DNA of 64,000 nucleotides, taken from Calliphora vicina (Eukaryota; Arthropoda; Insecta; Diptera; Calliphoridae). Below the pieces are notes generated by a model. The model searched no databases. It worked only from the letters and a program-made list of their open reading frames with translations, and had not been told where the DNA came from. The stretch lies in assembly GCF_958450345.1 (NCBI RefSeq), contig NC_088781.1:121098431-121162430 (forward strand), read 5' to 3'. Both the position numbers and the translations under genes were made by a program. Below are positions 1-9,738 of the stretch, in pieces. The stretch's first letter is position 1. Each line of letters starts with the position of its first letter.

Positions 1-318
1 AAAGTCCAATTTCGAGGGGACTTTGTATGGGGGCTAGGTGAAATAATGGACCGATTTCAGCCAGTTTCAATAGGCTTGGTCCTTGGGCCGAAAAAGTAAT
101 ATGTACCAAAATTTATCGAAATATCTTCAAAATTGCGACCTGTACTCTGCGCACAAGGTTTACATGGACAGCCAGCCAACCAGACGGACGGACGTTTAAT
201 CGTGATTCTAAGTCGATCGGTATACTTTAAGGTGGGTGTTAGACCAATATTTTTGGGCGTTACAAACATCTGCACAAACGCATAATACCCTCCCCACTAT
301 GGTGGTGTAGGGTATAAT
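1..318 (+). repeat. 3' part of a dispersed fly repeat
   Basis: Non-coding repeat end. It has GC-richer text than its surroundings and finishes in a short hairpin: ACCCTCCCCAC pairs imperfectly with GTGGTGTAGGGT at 287-314. I recall very similar text, including the invariant GACGGACGG block near 183-192, scattered through higher-fly genomes. Treat that as recollection. The open frame on the minus strand here is incidental. The copy is cut by the left window edge. Confidence 0.5.
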
Positions 319-1344
319 TATGTTTGCAATTTAATTTGAAAGAATAGAAATGTGTACGTAATTGTCGTTCTAATGACATATAAAAGACAAAAATTAGTTA
401 AAAAAATTATTTAAAATTCCACAGGCCATTTCTTTTTCAGGCCACTAGAACAAGAAATGAAGGAACAAAATTAACATATTATGAGAAATATTAAAACTAA
501 AGCTCACATTTACTTAAAATATATCCATATTTACTTGTATATGAGTTTTGTTACCAAAAAATCTAATTTTTTTAACGGCAGTTTCAAAATTCCATTTTCA
601 GATTTTTAAAAATTTTGTTAAACAAATTTCAGAAATTTTTGATCATCACATTGTGATTTATTGAGAACATAATGGGGAATAAAACGATGTAAAAATTATG
701 AAAATATCTCTTATAGATTTTTTTTTAATTTTTCAAGAAAAATAAATTATTTGGCCATATTTTAGCGAATAAGCTCAATTTCCTTACTGTTATGAATTTT
801 AAGTAAAACCTATGCAGAGTATTATAGACCAGATAATTCTAAATATACTCTGAAAGTTTTACTAAAATTGGAAAAAATTAAACCTTTAATCGTGAAGGTC
901 AAAAGTCAATTTTATCAATATTTGGAATATCTAATGGAAGGATAGCGAAATCTTATATATTTTTGAGACGATTTTGATGAAACTTAAGAAAAATATAACA
1001 TAAAGTCTAGTATTTATAACAACAGCACAAAAATTTAAATTAACCCTTAATGGCACTTGGGGTTAAAATGTCGCCAAACTTTTAAAATCACGACAAATAC
1101 GAAATTCACTAGGAAAAATCAAACTTTTCTTTATTAAGGGCTACCTTAGTTTTTTAATTGGGCATATCTGTGATCTATATCCCTTGGTTTGCTATATTAA
1201 TTACAGTATTATGTGCCCCATTGTGTATTTACAATGCTAATATGGAAAAAGTTTACTCATTGCTAAATCCTCACACGAATAAAAATCAACCAGAATATCT
1301 ATGGCAGAATGATACAAGTTTGAGCATAATTTTATATTACAAAT
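319..1344. other. AT-rich non-coding tract, first part repeated at the window end
   Basis: No gene is visible. Bases 331-415 match 63925-64000 in the same orientation with only scattered differences (shared core GTACGTAATT followed by CGTT.TAATGA.ATATAAA). This tract therefore begins with a dispersed repeat whose other copy opens at the right edge of the window. The remainder is A/T-rich with no recognisable coding potential; the short plus-strand frame at 1158-1364 has no detectable motif. Confidence 0.4.
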
Positions 1345-1905
1345 TATCTAAGATCGCTAAATAATCATATATTGAGCTTCGTAAAAGATCGCGAAATATT
1401 CGACTATTGAACCTCATTTTAGATCTCGAAGTGGTCCACGATCAAGCACCATCTAAGATCACAAAATGATCTAGATTGAACTTAGTCATTCATCTCTACA
1501 TGATACACTATTGAGCTTTATCTTATATCACTAAATTATCCAGATTGAGCTTCATATTATATCACATAATGATCCAGCTTAAACTTAGTCTTTGATCACT
1601 AAATGATCCACTATTGAGCTTTATCCCAGATCTCGTAATGGTCCACGATCGAACTTAATCTTAGATCACTAAATATTCAGTCTTTTATATCTAAATGATC
1701 CACTATTGAGCTTCATCTTATATCACTAAATGATCCAGATTGAGCTTCATCTTAGATCGCATAATGATCCAGATAAAACTTAGCCTTTGATCACCATGAT
1801 TGAGTTTCATCCTATATTACTAAATCATGCACTATTGAGTTAAGTCTTTGATAACTAAATGATCCACGATTGAGCTTCATCCTAGATCACTAACTGATTC
1901 AAGAA
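1345..1905 (+). repeat. degenerate ~36-bp minisatellite
   Basis: A run of about 15 diverged units built around CTAAATGATCCACGATTGAG followed by CTTCATCTTAGATCA. Clear unit starts at about 1691, 1726 and 1761 give a period near 35-36 bp. Units differ by substitutions and small deletions, so the array is old. It contains no gene. Confidence 0.75.
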
Positions 1906-2089
1906 ACAAACCCAGAACCATATTGTTACACTGCTCCATAAGCTTTTCATAATCTGAATTATCATCTGATTTGTTTGTTTGAAAATCATCTGACTTATTT
2001 TTGAATCATATGATTTGTTAATCACTGCTTGATACCGAATTTAATACCGATTAATATGTGTCTCAGTTGTTTAAATTAATGCCTCAAAA

Positions 2090-2562
2090 TTGCACTATCA
2101 ATTTGAATTCAACTGTCTGTAAAGACTGCTTGGAACATTTATAAACATTTTTGTCAGTGGAAACTTCCACTTAACAATAATGTTGATAACATGCAGTTAT
2201 TAACATTGCGCGTAAGAATGGCAACATTAAATGTTAAAGCTGCTAGCATTAACATTGAAGCTGCTAAAAGCATTCTAATTGTGTCCGTTAAGATAATTCA
2301 TGAAACAGCTGGAAGATGGCGCTGTATATAAATAGTGGCAGCGGTTGCAGTCAGTTCAGTTTATCATAAGCGCTACATTACCAGTGTGTATTAAATGAGA
2401 GGTACTATTTTAAATTGTTGTATACAATTAAACTGCTTTTATTTGCAATCAAAAGAATACGATTTATTTAAAGGAAATAACCACCGTTTTTAAAAGGTAA
2501 AAACGTAAAATTATATTTTTCGTTTTCAGCTTATTAAAGGCTAAATTAAATCTTTTAATGGA
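2090..2562 (+). repeat. LTR-like fragment, copy 1
   Basis: This segment shares an ordered series of blocks with 6590-6900 (same strand) and 41850-42345 (opposite strand): AACATTTATAAACAT, an ATGTTGATAACA-type block, a TATA-like TATATAAAT at 2325-2333, GCAGTCAGTT just downstream, and AACTGCTTTTATTTGCAAT followed by AAAGGAAATAA. A TATA box with an initiator-like CAGTCAGTT and downstream A-rich signals suggests a retrotransposon LTR. No matching internal gag-pol is visible, so it would be a solo or eroded LTR. A non-LTR dispersed repeat is the alternative. Confidence 0.4.
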
Positions 2563-2885
2563 ATTCCAGCACTTGCAAATATTATTGGAATTTAACTTCA
2601 ATTCTAACTATTTTTTAAACTTAAAAAATGTTTGATCAAATAATATCGATCAGACGAGGAATATGTGGCCGAACAATACAGCATCAAAGACTTATTTACT
2701 TTGTTCCCTCTTTAGTCTTATTAGCACTTGCTGTGTAGAAGTCTCTGTACCATCTCCCTTCATTAAAATATTTAATTTAGCCTTTAATAAGCGGAAAATA
2801 TATTATTACGTTTTTACCTTTTAAAAACGGTGGTTTATTTCCTTTAAATAAACCGATTCTTTTGATTGCAAATAAAAGCAGTTTA
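2429..2885. repeat. imperfect inverted repeat of the LTR-like 3' segment
   Basis: The left arm (2429-2560) is the reverse complement of the right arm (2761-2885) at most positions. Shared landmarks are AACTGCTTTTATTTGCAATC, CACCGTTTTTAAAAGGTAAA and TTATTAAAGGCTAAATTAAA. About 200 bp separate the arms. Either two copies of the repeat inserted head to head or one was inverted after duplication. The transcript could form a long hairpin. Confidence 0.75.
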
Positions 2886-2889
2886 GTGG

Positions 2890-4250
2890 TTTAAAATTTA
2901 AGTGGAAAGAGATCATCAGACATATGCTGATGATGTTGTGCTCATTATTAAAGAATAAATTTAAAATTACTTTCAATGATGAGGCATAATTTATCAATAT
3001 TTGTGTTACATAAAATTTATTTGCATTTAGTGGGTTCAGTTTCATAATTTTTCCAATCACTGTATGTATTTTTAACTTTAACTCCAACTTACATTTCATT
3101 TTAACGGTTTCATTGGTTTTTATTCGAAAAATTTCAGAAACATAAACAAAATGTTGTGGGTGTTTAGACAGAATTTCATTAAAAAGAAATGTTTAATGTT
3201 ATTTTTGTCTTCATTTAAAATGCCAAAATAAGCACTAATGGCATTTTAAATCAACAAAACATTTGTTCGTTACTTCTTTCTCTTTAACACCGACCCATTG
3301 TTTTCATTTCTCCTTGACTTATTACCATCATACGGAATTACCAGTCATTAACTATACTTTTCTACTCTTCCATCATCATGTTTCATGGCGGTGTTTTTTT
3401 TTTTAGTTTTGCTCTTTTTGGTCTTAAACATTAAAATAAAGGTGTCATTTCATGCTGTTCTTGTGATTATATTTTTTATTTTCAACTTGTTCTCGAATTT
3501 TTGTTAAATAAGAATCATTTGATTTCATGCTTGACTATAAACAATGAAATTTAATAATTTCTTGTTGGGCTTTATAAAAAAATCAAATTAAAATAAAAAA
3601 AAGTTCAATGTACTATAATTTTATTTAAGAAAATATTGATTGGTTAGCAAATGCTGTCTGTTTGAAATTAAAAAAAATATTTTTTTTTGTTAACAAGACA
3701 AGTGAAATTTTAGGAGTCAAAGGTTTAATTTGTTGAAATTGTAGGCAAAGATGTTTGAAGTTGTGATTTAAATAAAAAAGAAGATTAATAGTTTTGTTTT
3801 AAGGGAATGAACACGTTTTATGTTTACAAGGAAAATATGGTAAATCAAATTGAGTAAATAGTCAAATTTGTTTTAAATATAATGGAGTGTGGATCGAATG
3901 CAATGTCTAGAAATTTAAGTCAAATTAGATAAGTTTAAACGATGCTACATCAGCTCTGATATTTGGAAATGCGTTTCCAAGGGAAAACTAAGTATTTTCA
4001 GTATTTTCAAACAAATTTTTATTAACCACTTATTTTTGTAATAATGGAATTGAAATCTACACAGAATTATCTTTTTAAAAAGATATAAAAGTCAAATTTT
4101 TCAAATTTATTCCCGAATATTTAAGAACATATCAAAGCAAGTTTTACCTTTCTATGATTCACTAAAGCTCTGATATGACTTTTTCTAACCATGATAACGT
4201 TTACCAATTCCAAACTGCAGCCAAAGAAGGCACATTTTTTTATGAGAGTT
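2890..4250. other. gene-free AT-rich tract
   Basis: I see no splice-bounded exon, recognisable protein remnant or ordered repeat here. Homopolymer A/T runs are frequent. It is probably old, unrecognisable repeat or plain intronic sequence. Confidence 0.4.
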
Positions 4251-4254
4251 TCAA

Positions 4255-5565
4255 ACTATCTACATCTAGAGCCGCAGAAACGGTAGGAGAACTCGAATAA
4301 CGGCTTCAGTAAATGCGTCACAGTGCATCTTCATCGAGAGCTGCAGAGACAGCCCAACAATATATCGAAAGACTAGAAGCCAATCTCTTCCGAATGGCTC
4401 GATCAAGAGAAAGAATCGATTTAAAGTATCTTTACAATAAGGATGATGAATACAGGAATCACAAGGACGTACAGATTGGAGCAATGAACAAACTTAGCTT
4501 ATATTGCAGCGTTTTAAAGTTCCAATTTCCAAGCATTTCCTTCAAAATATCCAAAAGTACAACTCATGCTTTCAAATGAGGTCCTTCGGGGCAACTAATA
4601 TCGTAAACAACGTCGCCTTCATATCCACCTTTAAAGTTCAATGCCAAATGAACAACAGAATTGCATCGTTGCTCTCGCTTCCTATGCTCCTTCAAATTTA
4701 TTTCTCTGGAAATGAAGCTACAGAAGCCGAACACCGTTGCGTAATCAGTACTGAAGTCAGACGGTCGAATCTTCAAGCAATGTTACACGAACACAACAGC
4801 TTTATCTGACTATTCAAAATCGCCCTAGACCAGATGCCGACTGATGATTATAAGGTTGTGATAAGATCTGACAAGACACCGGCTGATGAGCATGATATAT
4901 ACTTCGAGCGATGAGATATCATCCATCGACGGCACGCAAGTGTTCAACGAGTTGTCGAAACTCATCGGTCGTATGATGCCCTACAATATCCAGTGCTTTT
5001 TCCACGGGGTGAGAATGGGTATCACTTTAACGTAATGCAAATGAAGAGTCAACATTGACTATGATTATTATATTATGATGAGGACAAATGAATGTAAATA
5101 CTTGTCGAAATGTCAATTCATTTTCGACATATGAAGTGAACGTTTGCTCTTCATTCGGTTGAATCAAAAAAAACTACGCGTTGAGGAATATATTCACTTG
5201 CATGATGCGATCGTCAATGATGGAAACGCTGCGAATATTGGCCAAATGGTGATCTTGCCAGCGACATACACAGCGTCACATGTAGGACCTCTTCATCACA
5301 TTCACATGCAATCCAGCATTAAAACACATCACCGACCTGTTATTCATCGGCCAAAGTTCAACATATAGACTCCTCGCCCGAATATTCAAACAAAAGTTGA
5401 TTAGGCTGATGGATGTCAGCACCAAAATTCACATATTTGGCAAAACTCAATGCTGAATGGCAAAAGCGAGGTCTGTCAAAAGTCAATATTTTAGTTTGGC
5501 TTAATCAAAAAATCATGCCAACTTAAATTGATGACATGATTTCCGCAAAACTCCCGAATCCCACA
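4255..5565 (+). pseudogene. Helitron Rep/helicase protein relic (N-terminal part)
   Basis: Conceptual translation over several frames gives the start of an animal Helitron protein. First come the Arg/Ala/Glu repeats typical of its N-terminus (SSSRAAETAQQYIERLEAN near 4330-4385). A segment reading SFGATNIV follows (4577-4600), then QIYFSGNEATEAEHRC (4694-4740), VIRSDKTPADEH (4858-4893), YDALQYPVLFPRGENGYHFN (4974-5032) and EEYIHLHDAIVNDGNAANIG (5183-5242). WQKRGLSKVNILVWL (5459-5503) lies at the end. Frameshifts and stops occur throughout, and the rolling-circle (HUH) and helicase regions are missing. The coding relic stops near 5565, where a mariner fragment starts. It is a dead, 3'-truncated copy. 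Confidence 0.8.
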
Positions 5566-6110
5566 GAAGATCCGTTATGATAACCAGAAGCGTAAGAGAT
5601 CGTATGTGAAGTTCGGCCAACCAGCCGAATCGACACCAACGCCACATATCCATGGCTCTAATGTAATGCTCTGTATGTAGTAGGAGCAAAAGGGTCATAT
5701 CTATTATGAGCTGCTGAAGTCTGACCAGACCATCACAGGGAACCTTTACTGAACGCAACTGATTTGTTTGAAGCGATCGTTGGCCGAAAAACGCCCAGAA
5801 TATGTGACCAGACATGAAACCGTACTTTTCCATCATAATAATACTCGGTCACATGTGGCAATACATGGTAAAAAGTAATTATAAGGAAGTGATTAGGAAG
5901 TTTCATCACCATTATAGTCCAGACCTTGACCCGTCCTACTACTATTTGTTTTCATCGATAAAGAACGCTATCTCTGGTATATGCTTCACTTTGGAACAGA
6001 ATAACCAAAATTGGCTTGATTCGTTCTTGGCCTCAAAATATGAGCAGTTCTTTTGGCTCGGAATCCAAATGTTGGCAGAAAGATGGGAAAAGGTGTTGGT
6101 AATTATCGAC
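5565..6110 (+). pseudogene. mariner transposase relic 1 (C-terminal half)
   Basis: Translation follows the mauritiana/Mos1-like mariner pattern: RYDNQKRKRSYVKFGQP at 5573-5623, then YYELLKSDQTITGNL (5702-5746), and the SPDL-containing block near 5916-5945. The usual third-block ending, LARNPNVGRKMGKGV, follows near 6056-6100. Two catalytic positions are gone: the HDN motif reads HHNN (near 5830) and the PSD motif reads PSY (near 5935). Several stops are present. It directly abuts the Helitron relic on the left and a DUF4817-type relic on the right, so it may be a truncated insertion. Confidence 0.85.
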
Positions 6111-6114
6111 CTAT

Positions 6115-6350
6115 AACGCTTGCCGCTGTAGGTAAACGTGATGGGCTGTCTAACGCCTCCAGAAGATAATCTACTCCAAACAGTGACTTTTTCGTTATGC
6201 ATTGGATGCTCTTAGATTTCATGGGGATTGGTATCGTCCCAAATCCGACAATTTTGTTTGTGGACGTTCGGCTTTTTTACAGATATGGAGAAAATTGGCG
6301 ATTCGACAGATGCAGCTTCGACAATATGGCCGCTATCAACTGTCAAACTT
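6115..6350 (-). pseudogene. DUF4817-type DDE transposase fragment
   Basis: On the minus strand the text reads NVHKQNCRIWDDTNPHEI (about 6275-6222), then KVTVWSRLSSGGV (about 6192-6154). These match the central catalytic region of a Tc1/mariner-related insect family whose proteins carry an N-terminal DUF4817-like helix-turn-helix. The same family recurs in this window at 19.9-20.7, 21.4, 23.5-23.9, 40.8-41.5 and 63.3-63.5 kb. Only a small fragment survives here. Confidence 0.65.
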
Positions 6351-6589
6351 CTTAAGTAATGCATATTTAAAATTCCTCTAAACAGCTAGCACTTCGGGCT
6401 AACCAAATTACTCCGAGAGCATGATATTGCAATATTTGTAATTTCACAGTATTATACATTAAATTACCTTTCCCACGATACCAAACACAAGTATTTGGAA
6501 ATTTTAGAGTGGAAGTCGAATTGACTTAAAGTTATGCTTTGCACATTTCTAAAAATTCGGAAAAAATGTATAAAAAAACAATTTTCACA

Positions 6590-6900
6590 ATTTCAATGGA
6601 AACTTCTTTTAATTAATATATTGTTACAAAATTGCATTTATCAATTTTGTTTAAAAATATGTTTTCAACATTCATGGTGTTTATAAACATTTCCATTACT
6701 GGAAACTACTTATAAACAATGTAGCTAACACTGTGTTAACAACATTGTTACGGAGTATGACAGAACATTCTCAAGTGTCTCTGCTAGATTATGCTGGAAA
6801 TAGTTATAATTTTTTAATTGAACTTGAAGCTTTTATTTGCAATAAAAAGCATGCGGTTTATTAAAAGGAAATAAACCATAAACACATAACAATATTAACC
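6590..6900 (+). repeat. LTR-like fragment, copy 2
   Basis: It shares the block order of the 2.1-kb copy: GTTTATAAACATTTCC (6680-6695), AACAATG blocks, and CTTTTATTTGCAATAAAA near 6831-6848 followed by AAAGGAAATAAACC. It lacks the clear TATA segment. It is more eroded than the other two copies. Bases 6351-6589 to its left show nothing recognisable. Confidence 0.4.
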
Positions 6901-7329
6901 AAACATATTCACCTTTGACTTGAAAATATATTTATTATATTACCCCACTACAAAGCTTGATCATTAGTGCATAATTATTGTTAGCTAGCATTTCCTCTTC
7001 ACTTTTTTTCGTACTGTAATTTTCAAATTATGTCATCCAATTCCAAAATGTTAACTTTTTTGCAATATGTTTAACAAAAAACAATATAGCCATTGGTTTA
7101 CATCATAATCTGTCAAAACCATTAACAACTTTTACGTTGACCTGCTTTTGTAATAGCACAAAACTAATGATCATTTCGAGGAAAAATAAAATAAATCGAA
7201 ATCGTAATTGTTTTCAGTTAACATGTAAATTAACTAAACCTTAATAACAATAAGAGTATATAAATTTTTTGCAATATGGTATTTGCAATAAAAATAAAAC
7301 AAAAAAAAAACCAATGACGATAATCATCT
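6901..7329. other. intronic AT-rich sequence downstream of the donor
   Basis: Directly follows (minus strand) the splice donor at 7335-7330. No gene or repeat is recognised here. On the minus-strand gene model this is the start of an intron that runs off the left of the window. Confidence 0.4.
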
Positions 7330-7335
7330 ACTTAC

Positions 7336-8229
7336 CATTAGATTACTTAACTTTAAACTTGGCGCCGTATCCAACAGAAATAATTGATTATTATTACTAC
7401 AACTACCACTACTACTATCACGACTTAAATTATGATCGCTGTTGTGTTTGTGGTGATGATGTGAGTCATGATCATTATTATTACTATTATGATGATGATG
7501 ATGATCATTATTTGCAAATACCGTAAATGAGTGACGTTTGGTGTAGTCAACATTTTTCAAATTATTACGTTTATTCAATAAATACTGATGATCATTATCT
7601 TCATTTAATGAATCGTCATCATGATCATTGTCGTTGTCATTATCATCACTTTGTTGTTCATCGCTTGATGGTTGGTGCTGTACAATATAATCATTGTCAT
7701 GATCATGCTCATTATCATGATCATTATCACAAATATCCAATGTGGACATATTTTCAGTTAAATCTGGCCAATTTTTATTACGACTACTACTAATACCATT
7801 AACTAAACTATGAGGGTATTGTTGTGGTTGCAACTTATGCTGTGGCGGCTGCAACAACTGATCAAAATGATGCTGTTGATGATGAGGTTTATGATTAAAA
7901 CCATTAGTCAATAATGTTGGGGCTAGAAATGGTGAGGAGGGGGAGGTGGTGCTGGTGTTTTTTGCATTGGCAGTGTTGGAATTATGTGTTTTTTGTTTGA
8001 AACTATGTTTGTTGTGGTTTCTGTTTATTGGCTGTGGTATGGGTGATGTGCTGGCCGATAATAGCAATGGTGATGCTGAGGCCGAGGACGTTGACCAGCG
8101 TGATGATGTTGTTTGTCGTATAACTTTTAGTGCTCCGCCAGCAGCAGTGCATGTTTGTAATACTTCTAATTGTTTGCGTTGTGTCTGTTGGGTGCCATTG
8201 GGTTGTGAGATATTTTGGGAATCGGATAT
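7336..8229 (-). CDS. internal coding exon of an unrecognised gene, His/Asn/Asp-rich
   Basis: Open for 298 codons with phase 0 at both ends. The upstream side has an excellent acceptor: a C/T-rich tract (8261-8237, minus strand) ending CATTGCAG at 8230. The exon ends CTAATG|GTAAGT, with the donor at 7335-7330. The predicted peptide begins ISDSQNISQPNGTQQTQRK. A Ser/Thr/Ala segment follows, then Gln/His/Asn tracts. Later come acidic Asp/Asn/His stretches with runs of up to five His, and the peptide ends DTAPSLKLSNLM. No folded domain, signal peptide or membrane segment is apparent; it looks intrinsically disordered. Long open length together with consensus sites supports a real exon. Much of the His/Asp/Asn content reflects CAT/GAT-type triplet tracts, so length may vary among individuals. 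Probably joined to the exon at 33974-34204 (compatible phase). Function unknown; plus-strand frames over this region are shadows. Confidence 0.75.
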
Positions 8230-8575
8230 CTGCAATGAGATTGAAAGAAGAAAAGAAGAAAAGGATGTGTCATGATAAGGATCAGGAAATGATTTTTGTT
8301 TTAATTTTAATTTTGTTTTGCCATAATTTTTTTTAATCTAATTATAATACCAATTATGTTGTTTGTTACGTGTAATTGTTTCTTTGTTGTGCAAAATGTA
8401 TGATTGATCATGATAAAATTACAGGGTGGTGTATGCTAAATGTTGAAATGCATTAAAAATATTAAATATTTAAATCTTAAGAGAGACTTTTCAAATATAA
8501 TAAAATGTTTAAATTTAAGTCTATGATATATTCAACTCAAAAATACATGGTACTTAACCCTCCGTTACTCTCAAC

Positions 8576-9357
8576 TAGGGTGATCGACTCGGTTTTTAAT
8601 AACCGGTTATAATCGGTTTTTTTTGCTAAGGTCGGTGTCGGTTTTTTTGAAAAGCTCACATTTCGAATATCGAAGAAACCGGGTTTTTCTCCTCAAATTG
8701 CCGGTTTTTTCTAAAAGTGTGTTTTTATGAGTTTTAGTGTTTTAAAAATTTTAAAAATATTCAAAATTCAAAAAAATAAAACAAATACTCCAACTATTTT
8801 AGAAGACTTTTTGTATTTAGAAAATCTCACAAGTGATCTGGAAAGCCTGAAAACTTACTCAATGCTTTGTTTTCTATATGTCCTACAAATACACCAAGTA
8901 AAAGATAATTTTTAATGTCTAGTTTTATAAAAAGATATTATTTTATCTTCATAAGGTCTTCAAATTTACTGACGTTAACGATCATCGGGTCAAATGGTCA
9001 TCGGGTTAACGATCATCGGCCAAATAGAAAATAGATTTTTTTTTAAAAAAAACCTAACGTCATAAAATATCAAAAATATCAACCACTCACTTTTAGAAAA
9101 AATTAAATATTAATTTCAAAATGGGTCAAATTTGATGAAGACCTTGTGAAGGATAAAATAAGTAATCAAAATTGTATTAATCACTATTATTTTAATAAAT
9201 AAAACATTTTTTTCTTATTTCTAGGCGTTTTAATATTTTTCCAAAAAACCGGTTAACCGGTTATTATAAAAAACCGAAACCGGTTTATATTAAATTGCAA
9301 TTTTTCGAAGAAACCGAAAACCGGTTTCTAAAAAATGTCGAAGAATCGATCACCCTA
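8576..9357. mobile_element. hAT-type non-autonomous element with 8-bp target duplication
   Basis: The left end starts TAGGGTGATCGACTC and the right end finishes GAATCGATCACCCTA, giving inverted termini. They are flanked by CTCTCAAC (8568-8575) and CTCGCAAC (9358-9365), an 8-bp direct repeat with one mismatch. That duplication length and the TAGGG terminus point to the hAT superfamily. Both subterminal zones are crowded with CCGGTT/AACCGG motifs, a plausible transposase-binding array. The core is A/T-rich and has no transposase. Internal ATCATCGG motifs repeat near 8982-9020. Confidence 0.85.
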
Positions 9358-9738
9358 CTCGCAACTCATCTAGTTGATACAGGTAAATTTTTTTTTATTG
9401 TAAATTTTTTTAAGCACCCTTTAAGCTATTTTTTGATAAAATTATATTTCTACTGCAATTTTATTTTTATTATTCTTTTAAATACTTTGAATTTAATATT
9501 GTTTTTATGTTTACGAAATAAAAAGTGAAGAGATTATTTTCAAACGCGCCTTTCTTTTATTGATATCAATTTGATATATTCTAACTAGTCTCAAAAAGTC
9601 AATATTAAATGCATAAATGTTTTTGATATAAAACTGAAAAACTAAGTAAATTTAGAAAAAACTCCAAGACTGAACGTATGGTTTAAAGATATTGTTATAT
9701 TTCAGACCAGCCGTTTTAGGTTGTTGAATAGTATAATA

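Noticed and set aside
5565..6110. Active mariner transposase
   Set aside because: Two of the three catalytic Asp positions are substituted and the frame is broken; no other copy in the window is intact either.
7269..8336. Plus-strand open frames over the 7.3-8.3-kb region
   Set aside because: They are shadows of the minus-strand exon; their Tyr/His-rich text is the reverse reading of triplet tracts and they lack splice or start support.
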